6,278 nucleotides of DNA from JBHIER01 sp046760705 [NCBI: bacterium] (GTDB lineage: Bacteria > JBHIER01 > G020348925), in assembly GCA_046760705.1 (NCBI GenBank), contig JBHIER010000209.1, forward strand, positions 1-6,278, written 5' to 3'. Of the stretch, positions 1 through 6,278 are shown piece after piece; within the stretch, counting starts at the first letter, position 1; each line of letters begins with the position of its first letter. The position numbers were made by a program, and so were the translations under genes. The notes beneath the pieces were generated by a model, which was not told the origin of the DNA, made no database searches, and worked only from the letters and a program-made list of their open reading frames with translations.

Positions 1-230
1 CGGGCTGCTGGACCGTTCAGACCGATCTCTCCGGAATCCGGTGCGCCTGTGATGACGTAGGTCTCGAACCGCTGGCCGTTGCTCACGTTGACCACTTGAA
101 CCCGCTCGTACGGCAAGATGTCAGCGGCCTGAAGGAGGACCTCATCGATCGTAATGCTTCCTTCGTACTGTAAATCGCTTCTGGTGATGGTGGCACCGTG
201 TATTTTCGATTTGCAAAGGAATCGTTGCAT
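1..230 (-). CDS. panD: Aspartate 1-decarboxylase, pyruvoyl-dependent (3' end cut by window)
   Basis: PanD decarboxylates L-aspartate to beta-alanine in the cytoplasm, supplying one half of pantothenate. It is made as a proenzyme that cleaves itself at a Gly-Ser bond, turning the serine into the pyruvoyl cofactor. The first 76 residues are visible and contain Lys9, His11, the YEGS cleavage site with Gly24-Ser25, Arg54, Thr57, Tyr58 and Asn72, all at the same numbers as in E. coli PanD when translation starts at the ATG at 230. A second in-frame ATG lies at 236, but the GGAGG at 241-237 touches it directly and sits 6 nt from the ATG at 230, so 230 is the better start. About 50 C-terminal residues of this roughly 126-residue family lie beyond the window. 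It follows panC after 20 bp and is probably the distal gene of the fol-pan operon. Confidence 0.96.
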   Translation of the reverse strand, partial: MQRFLCKSKIHGATITRSDLQYEGSITIDEVLLQAADILPYERVQVVNVSNGQRFETYVITGAPDSGEIGLNGPAA

Positions 231-236
231 GATCAT

Positions 237-241
237 CCTCC
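237..241 (-). promoter_or_regulatory. panD ribosome binding site that decides the start codon
   Basis: On the minus strand the bases read GGAGGATGATCATG. The GGAGG core abuts the first ATG (236) with no spacer and lies 6 nt before the second ATG (230). Normal spacing, together with exact match to E. coli PanD numbering, favours the second ATG. Confidence 0.7.
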
Positions 242-250
242 GTAAGATTG

Positions 251-1096
251 TCAACAGGATATGATGGTATTATCGATCAATCTCGCTCTACCGATTCTCA
301 CGGCCAGAGCGATCAAAACGCCACCCCGCAAGATCTCAAGAGGCTGTAAGTTGTGAACATCGACGATGGCGACGTACTCGATGCGGGCCGAATCTGTGGC
401 TCGAATGAGCTCAGTCATGGCCTCAATGATCGATTTCGCTCGCCGTTCCCCGGATCTGATCATCTCCTGGGCCCTCTGCAGGGATTGATATAAAACGACA
501 GCCTCCCCCCGTTGCTTCGGAGTCAGGTAGGTGTTTCGTGAGCTCATGGCCAAGCCGTCGGGCTCTCTCACAGTGGGCGCGACGAAAATCTCCACATCTT
601 GATTCAGATCCTCCACCATCCTCTTAACCACAATGGACTGCTGGGCGTCTTTCTGACCGAAGATCGCCACGTGCGGTCTCACAATGTCGAGCAGCTTTGT
701 GACCACAGTGGTCACGCCGCGAAAATGTCCGGGTCTTGAAGCCCCGCACAGAACATCGGTGAGCTTCTCCACGTTGACGTAAGTGGCGTACCCTTGAGGA
801 TACATTCCCTCCACCGTGGGCTCGAAGAGAATATCGCAGCCGTTCTCCTCCGCCAGCCTTCTGTCCCGCTCTTTGTCGCGCGGATACTCCTCAAAATCCT
901 CTCCCGGGCCGAACTGAGTGGGATTGACGAAGAGGCTGACCACCACCACATCGGACAGCTCCCCGGCTTTTCGAATCAAGCTCAGATGGCCCTCATGAAA
1001 AAAGCCCATGGTCGGCACGAAGCCGATCCGCTTTCCCTCTCGCCGAAGTCTTTCGGCTTCCGTCTGCATCTCCTTTATTTGACAGATAACCTTCAT
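251..1096 (-). CDS. panC: Pantothenate synthetase (pantoate--beta-alanine ligase)
   Basis: PanC joins pantoate and beta-alanine using ATP, through a pantoyl-adenylate intermediate, in the last step of pantothenate synthesis. The 281-residue protein is complete and of normal family length. It shows [10 protein letters not shown] at 28-37 (the HxGH nucleotide-binding motif, His34 and His37), FVNPTQF at 56-62, the RPGHFRGV stretch at 121-128, FGQKDAQQ at 146-153, and LAMSSRN at 182-188, the KMSKS-like loop. PTMG falls at the same residue numbers as in E. coli PanC, which supports the ATG at 1096. That ATG is preceded by AAAGGAG with a rather short gap of 3 nt. The gene stops with TGA and panD starts 20 bp on. 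It is separated from panB by an 86-bp gap, long for this otherwise tight operon. Confidence 0.98.
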   Translation of the reverse strand: MKVICQIKEMQTEAERLRREGKRIGFVPTMGFFHEGHLSLIRKAGELSDVVVVSLFVNPTQFGPGEDFEEYPRDKERDRRLAEENGCDILFEPTVEGMYPQGYATYVNVEKLTDVLCGASRPGHFRGVTTVVTKLLDIVRPHVAIFGQKDAQQSIVVKRMVEDLNQDVEIFVAPTVREPDGLAMSSRNTYLTPKQRGEAVVLYQSLQRAQEMIRSGERRAKSIIEAMTELIRATDSARIEYVAIVDVHNLQPLEILRGGVLIALAVRIGRARLIDNTIISC

Positions 1097-1126
1097 ATTC
1101 TCCTTTGTAACTATTCAGCTATGCCC

Positions 1127-1149
1127 TGTCATCAAAGCTCGCGATGACA
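1127..1149 (-). other. Small inverted repeat in the panB-panC gap
   Basis: TGTCATC at 1127-1133 pairs with GATGACA at 1143-1149: 7 bp perfect stem with a 9-nt loop. It lies inside the 86-bp gap between panB (ends 1183) and panC (starts 1096). No T-run follows on the minus strand, so it is not an intrinsic terminator. It could be an mRNA stabilising or processing hairpin, or chance. I see no convincing promoter in the gap. Confidence 0.3.
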
Positions 1150-1182
1150 ACCCGCAAGAAAGAGTTTTCGTTCAAGCACTAT

Positions 1183-1982
<800 letters not shown>

Positions 1983-1986
<4 letters not shown>

Positions 1987-2510
1987 AAACAGGGCTCCGG
2001 TGAAAGGTCATCCCCAATGGCCAGCCCCTTATGGAATCGCACCGCCGTTGGGGATTCGATTTCTGACAACAGATTGCGCAGAGGTCTCCCCTGCACCGGG
2101 TGCACAGTGGATGGTTCGATCTCGATGAGAGGAACAAGGACAAAAGACCGCTGGGCCATTTTCGGGTGCGGTATGGTGAGGTCTGGTCCCCTCACAACGT
2201 GATCACCGTAAAGCAGGATGTCCAGGTCGATGCTCCGCGGACCGCGACGGGTTCCCCGGCTCCTACCGAGCTGAACTTCGATCGATTGAAGAAGCGTGAG
2301 AAGCTCAGTCGGCTGAAGATCGGTGGCAACCTTAGCGGCACCATTCAGAAACCACGCTCCCCCAACACCGTCGGCCGGCTCGGTCTCATAAAGAGAGGAG
2401 AGCTTCAGCACATCCAGGCGCGGTGAACAGCTAAGAAGGTGGAGGGCAGAGATTATGTGGTTCTCGCGATCTCCGAGGTTGGATCCAAACCCTATGTAGA
2501 CAGGCACCAT
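1983..2510 (-). CDS. folK: 2-amino-4-hydroxy-6-hydroxymethyldihydropteridine pyrophosphokinase (HPPK)
   Basis: FolK transfers pyrophosphate from ATP to 6-hydroxymethyl-7,8-dihydropterin, the activation step before dihydropteroate synthase in folate synthesis. From the ATG at 2510 the protein has 175 residues, beginning with the conserved strand and GSNLGDR (9-15). It carries FLNGAAKVAT at 54-63 and the HPPK signature RGPRSIDLDILLYGD at 89-103, with the two Mg-binding aspartates Asp95 and Asp97 numbered as in E. coli, followed by IPHPKMAQRSFVLVPL. The frame is open further upstream to 2564, but that part overlaps folB and encodes a basic, non-conserved leader, so I reject it. No good Shine-Dalgarno lies close to 2510; with folB ending 8 bp before, reinitiation or coupling is likely. 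The TGA stop overlaps panB by 4 bp. Confidence 0.96.
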
Positions 2511-2518
2511 AGAGATAT

Positions 2519-2905
2519 CTAAGGGATCCTTTCCCTTCCCCTTTCGATCTCCACTTCGACGCAATCCAAGTTTCCTCGGATCGGAACCCTGGGTTTTCTC
2601 ACCCTGAGGCGCAGCCTTTCGACGTCAAAATGGTCCGTGATTGCCCTGGCGATATGCTCGGCCAGGGTCTCCAAGAGGGCGTACTCGTTGTTGACGACCA
2701 CTTCCTCGACCAGTTCAAACACCTTGCAATAGTTGATCGCTTTGCCCAAACCGTCTGTCCGGACGGCCTCAGTGGCATCGTAGCAAATCTCCGCATCCAC
2801 CTCGAACCGCTGTCCCAGTTCCCGTTCTGGCTTCCGGTCCCCGTGGTGGCCGTAGAAGGTCATATTGCGGAGCCGGACGATCGTCTGTCGGTTCTTCACG
2901 CCCAT
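2519..2905 (-). CDS. folB: Dihydroneopterin aldolase
   Basis: FolB cleaves 7,8-dihydroneopterin to 6-hydroxymethyl-7,8-dihydropterin and glycolaldehyde, producing the substrate of FolK encoded next. With the ATG at 2905 the protein has 128 residues, normal for the family. It shows FYGHHG at 17-22 (usually FxGYHG), INYCKV at 57-62 with the conserved Tyr59, LLETLAEHIA at 78-87 with the substrate-binding Glu79, and RKPRVPIRG at 103-111 with the catalytic Lys104. An in-frame TTG at 2923 lies upstream of the predicted transcription start and is unlikely. The AGGA at 2911-2908 is only 2 nt from the ATG but 8 nt from an in-frame GTG at 2899 (residue 3), so GTG may be the true start. It is the first gene of the fol-pan operon. 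Confidence 0.95.
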   Translation of the reverse strand: MGVKNRQTIVRLRNMTFYGHHGDRKPERELGQRFEVDAEICYDATEAVRTDGLGKAINYCKVFELVEEVVVNNEYALLETLAEHIARAITDHFDVERLRLRVRKPRVPIRGNLDCVEVEIERGRERIP

Positions 2906-2926
2906 TATCCTAAAGATGGTCAAACC

Positions 2927-2955
2927 AATATATCACATTTGAATTTTGTTGTCAA
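2927..2955 (-). promoter_or_regulatory. Sigma-70-type promoter of the folB-folK-panBCD operon
   Basis: On the minus strand TTGACA (2955-2950, a perfect -35) is followed by exactly 17 nt and TATATT (2932-2927, 5 of 6 matches to the -10 consensus). Transcription should start near 2920, leaving a leader of only about 15 nt before the folB ATG at 2905. It lies just after the groEL terminator and the tandem repeat, where an operon promoter is expected. No mapped start is available; this is inferred from sequence. Confidence 0.8.
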
Positions 2956-2960
2956 GGAAA

Positions 2961-3019
2961 CTTTTCAAAGCCGAGGGGCTTTTCAAAGCCAGGGGGCTTT
3001 TCAAGCCAGGGGGCTTTTC
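2961..3019 (-). repeat. 18-bp tandem repeat, about 3.3 copies, each with a mini-hairpin
   Basis: On the plus strand the units are 2961-2978 (CTTTTCAAAGCCGAGGGG), 2979-2996 (CTTTTCAAAGCCAGGGGG), 2997-3013 (one A shorter) and a partial CTTTTCA from 3014. Units 1 and 2 differ at two positions. Junctions form small perfect hairpins: AAAGCC/GGCTTT with a 4-nt loop at 2967-2982 and 2985-3000, and AAGCC/GGCTT at 3003-3016. The array lies between the groEL terminator and the -35 box of the fol-pan promoter, ending 5 bp before that box (about -41 to -99 relative to the predicted start). It could be a set of regulator sites, an mRNA 3'-end structure, or a slippage expansion; the sequence does not decide. 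Confidence 0.85.
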
Positions 3020-3058
3020 AAAAAAGAACCCTCGCAAGAAGGGTCTCACGAGGGTTCT
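3020..3058 (-). terminator. Intrinsic terminator of the groES-groEL operon
   Basis: AGAACCCTCG at 3025-3034 pairs perfectly with CGAGGGTTCT at 3049-3058 (10 bp, 14-nt loop). In the minus-strand direction the stem is followed by a run of T (A3020-A3025 on the plus strand, one base of which can pair in the stem). It starts 22 bp after the groEL stop codon. No T-run follows in the plus direction, so it acts on minus-strand transcripts only. Confidence 0.9.
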
Positions 3059-3080
3059 CAATCGACTCCTGCTGAAGCCT

Positions 3081-4733
<1,653 letters not shown>

Positions 4734-5018
4734 CTATACGATGGCTAAGATGTCACTCTCCCTCATTATGAGATACTCCGTACCCTCGATGGTCACCTCA
4801 GTTCCGGAGTACTTCCCAAAGAGAATCCGATCTCCCTTCTTCACCTCCACAGGAACCCGCTCACCGCCCTCAGAAACCCGACCCGGACCGACGGCGACCA
4901 CCTCCCCCTGCTGCGGTTTCTCCTTCGCTGTATCAGGGATGATGATCCCCCCTTTCTTCACCTCCTCACTCTCTAACGGTTTTACGACCACACGATCATC
5001 CAAAGGTCTAATCTCCAT
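4734..5018 (-). CDS. groES: Co-chaperonin GroES (Hsp10, 10 kDa)
   Basis: GroES forms the heptameric lid that closes the GroEL chamber. The 94-residue protein is complete and of normal length. It has the N-terminal [12 protein letters not shown] strand, the mobile loop around residues 17-34 with the GroEL-contacting tripeptide Ile25-Ile26-Ile27 (E. coli Ile-Val-Leu at the same numbers), then [26 protein letters not shown] and the C-terminal ESDILAIV. The ATG at 5018 has a strong AAAGGAGG (5035-5028) 9 nt upstream. groEL follows after 24 bp, so the two are cotranscribed. No CIRCE operator (TTAGCACTC-N9-GAGTGCTAA) is visible upstream, so HrcA control is not supported by this sequence. Confidence 0.99.
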   Translation of the reverse strand: MEIRPLDDRVVVKPLESEEVKKGGIIIPDTAKEKPQQGEVVAVGPGRVSEGGERVPVEVKKGDRILFGKYSGTEVTIEGTEYLIMRESDILAIV

Positions 5019-5039
5019 CCAGTCAACCCTCCTTTCTTA

Positions 5040-5254
5040 AATGAGATGGTCAAATAAGATCAAGCTGAAGAAACAGATCAAAAAAGATTTTCGAATATTT
5101 AAATTTAAACCATTTTTTCTCCGCATGCAATACAAAATTTTTACTATTTTTTGAGATCGACATTCACAAGGCATGAACAACGAAGGCACGATATTTCTTT
5201 CTCCGTTTTTCTTCAATTTTTTCATCTTTTCGTTCATATGGCCCGCAAATTGTA
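5040..5254 (-). other. AT-rich gap between coaX and groES (groESL control region)
   Basis: This stretch is about 31% GC by hand count, far below the flanking genes. It must contain the groESL promoter unless groESL is read through from coaX. A 12-bp perfect palindrome TTTAAATTTAAA lies at 5098-5109, and AGATCAA occurs twice, 18 bp apart (5057 and 5075). I see no CIRCE element, no convincing sigma-32 promoter and no clear terminator for coaX. A minus-strand frame without stops crosses the whole gap (see findings); I do not call it a gene. Confidence 0.6.
5102..5130 (-). promoter_or_regulatory. Weak candidate sigma-70-like promoter for groES-groEL
   Basis: On the minus strand TTGCAT (5130-5125) and TAAATT (5107-5102) are separated by 17 nt, about 85 bp before groES. 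Matches to consensus are partial, and in DNA this AT-rich such pairs arise easily. A second weak pair is TTGAAG (5216-5211) with TATCGT (5193-5188), also 17 nt apart. Either could serve; neither is secure. Confidence 0.25.
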
Positions 5255-6025
5255 TCAACCCTTTTTAGAACGGCGATATATGAGCCGCAGCCCCTCTAAG
5301 GTCAGGAACGGTTCAACGACTTCGATCTCCTTCGAATCTTGGGAGACGAGATCGGCCAGGCCGCCTGTGGCCACCACCTTGGCTCTCTCCCCCAGCTCCT
5401 CTTCGATTCGCCTGACGATCTCGTCGATCTGGCCCACTGTGGTGTAAAAGATACCAGCTCGTAGGCTGTCCTCAGTATTTCGGCCGATCATCTTTTGAGG
5501 TTTCGTCAGCTCCACGCGCGGCAGTTGGGCCGTTCTGTGAAACAGTTGCATAGCCGACGTCTCCATGCCCGGGCCGATCGCCCCCCCGAGGTAGACGCCC
5601 TCTCTGGTGATGACGTCAAAGGTAGTGGCCGTTCCCAGGTCGACAACGATGGTCGGCCCGCCGAACTTCTCAAACGCCCCCACCGCGTTGGCGATCCGGT
5701 CGGCCCCGACCCGTTTGGGGTCTTCGTATCCGATCTTGATGCCAACCCCAAGATCAGAGCTGACCACCAGGGGCTCCTGGCCCAGATAGCAGCGGACCAT
5801 CTCCTCGAAGACTGAAGTCAGGGGCGGGACAACGGAGGCTATCACCACTCCGGAAATATCCTTGACCTCAACCCCGATTGAGAGCGAAATCTGCTGGAGC
5901 AACAGGCCGCATTCGTCGGCCGTCCGGGTGTGATCGCTGAAGAGACGCCAGTCTCCCCGGAGCGTGTCACCCTCATATATGCCGATGAGCGTGTGCGTGT
6001 TGCCGATGTCAATGGCCAACAACAC
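5255..6025 (-). CDS. coaX: Type III pantothenate kinase
   Basis: CoaX phosphorylates pantothenate to 4'-phosphopantothenate with ATP, the first step of coenzyme A synthesis. Type III kinases belong to the ASKHA fold, are not feedback-inhibited by CoA and need a monovalent cation. The 256-residue protein has the phosphate-binding DIGNTHT (6-12), GADRIANAVGA at 107-117 with the catalytic-type Asp109, DLGTATTFD at 129-137, GGAIGPGM at 147-154 and TGG at 220-222, in the usual order and length. The start is a GTG at 6025 with AAGGA close upstream (3-nt gap); TTG codons follow directly and could also be used. It begins 13 bp after the birA stop, so the two are probably cotranscribed. It acts on the product of the panBCD genes found at the other end of the window. 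Confidence 0.97.
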   Translation of the reverse strand: MLLAIDIGNTHTLIGIYEGDTLRGDWRLFSDHTRTADECGLLLQQISLSIGVEVKDISGVVIASVVPPLTSVFEEMVRCYLGQEPLVVSSDLGVGIKIGYEDPKRVGADRIANAVGAFEKFGGPTIVVDLGTATTFDVITREGVYLGGAIGPGMETSAMQLFHRTAQLPRVELTKPQKMIGRNTEDSLRAGIFYTTVGQIDEIVRRIEEELGERAKVVATGGLADLVSQDSKEIEVVEPFLTLEGLRLIYRRSKKG

Positions 6026-6038
6026 CGATCCTTACCCT

Positions 6039-6278
6039 TCAATCAGGCTGACGATACCTTCTGTTCTCACTCTCGGTTGAAGAGAGCTCACCCTCTTTTC
6101 TGCCCTCTATGGGGTTGACGTCACCAGCAAGAATCTGCTCAACTCTGCCGCTGGAGAGTTCCAACACGAGGCCTCCACGTTCATCGATATCGAGCGCTCG
6201 CCCTTTGTACGTCCGGTTCCTCAACCTCACCGAAACCATCTTTTGTAAGAGACAGGACTTTGATCTGATCTCCCCGAG
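6039..6278 (-). CDS. birA: Biotin--[acetyl-CoA-carboxylase] ligase, C-terminal part (5' end outside window)
   Basis: The frame is open from the window edge to a TGA at 6039 and gives 79 residues. It reads through a typical end of the catalytic domain (residues resembling the RSxSCLLQKMVSV linker) into the small SH3-like C-terminal domain, seen as VRLRNRTYKGRALDIDERGGLVLEL, then SSGRVEQILAGDV. This pattern (a basic strand, then GxAxDIDxxGxLxL) is characteristic of BirA, which activates biotin and attaches it to the biotin carboxyl carrier protein. The biotin-binding core and any N-terminal DNA-binding domain lie outside, so whether it is also a repressor cannot be told. An internal ATG at 6239 is not the start. 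About 20 polar residues follow the domain, longer than I would expect. coaX starts 13 bp downstream. Confidence 0.87.
   Translation of the reverse strand, partial: LGEIRSKSCLLQKMVSVRLRNRTYKGRALDIDERGGLVLELSSGRVEQILAGDVNPIEGRKEGELSSTESENRRYRQPD

Noticed and set aside
794-1147. 117-codon plus-strand frame opposite panC
   Set aside because: Antisense to a gene with intact catalytic motifs, and no recognisable protein features.
2511-2564. Upstream start for folK giving an 18-residue N-terminal extension
   Set aside because: The extension overlaps the folB end, is basic and low complexity, and HPPK proteins begin just before the strand leading into GSNLGDR.
2961-3016. Mini-hairpins of the tandem repeat as plus-strand terminators
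   Set aside because: Each stem is only 5-6 bp and is followed by about four T then C. There is no plus-strand gene upstream to terminate.
2906-3080. Riboswitch or attenuator ahead of folB
   Set aside because: The predicted leader is about 15 nt, too short. The hairpins in this region lie upstream of the promoter and belong to the groEL terminator and the repeat array.
6039-6239. A separate 66-residue gene starting at the ATG at 6239
   Set aside because: The same frame stays open to the window edge and the combined peptide matches the BirA C-terminal region, so the ATG is internal.

Overview
The window is an ordinary bacterial chromosome segment in which every convincing gene lies on the minus strand. 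Read in the direction of transcription (from position 6278 down to 1), it holds: the 3' end of birA (biotin-protein ligase), coaX (type III pantothenate kinase), groES, groEL, folB (dihydroneopterin aldolase), folK (HPPK), panB, panC, and the 5' part of panD, which is cut by the window edge. I found no mobile element, tRNA, rRNA, CRISPR array, toxin-antitoxin or defence gene. The coding DNA is moderately GC-rich, whereas the gap upstream of groES is only about 31% GC by hand count. A type III rather than type I pantothenate kinase, a single groES-groEL pair without a visible CIRCE operator and bacterial-type PanD/PanC fit many lineages (for example Desulfobacterota or Nitrospirota relatives). 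The sequence alone does not let me name the organism.

Layout: (1) 6278-5255, birA and coaX, 13 bp apart and probably cotranscribed. (2) 5254-5019, an AT-rich gap of about 236 bp that should hold the groESL promoter; an uninterrupted minus-strand frame also crosses it. (3) 5018-3081, groES-groEL. (4) 3080-2906, a compact control region holding a strong intrinsic terminator for groEL, then three and a half copies of an 18-bp tandem repeat, then a near-consensus sigma-70 promoter (TTGACA, 17 bp, TATATT) only about 15 bp ahead of folB. (5) 2905-1, the folB-folK-panB-panC-panD operon, with a folB-folK gap of 8 bp, a 4-bp ATGA overlap of folK and panB, an 86-bp panB-panC gap and a 20-bp panC-panD gap.

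How the genes work together: FolB and FolK make the pterin precursor of folate. PanB uses 5,10-methylenetetrahydrofolate to make ketopantoate (PanE or IlvC, not in the window, reduces it to pantoate). PanD makes beta-alanine and PanC joins pantoate to beta-alanine. CoaX then phosphorylates pantothenate, the first step to coenzyme A. The window is therefore a folate/pantothenate/CoA cofactor neighbourhood, with the biotin ligase at one end and the GroE chaperonin in the middle. I see no undescribed system; the most unusual parts are the repeat array beside the fol-pan promoter and the AT-rich open frame between coaX and groES.
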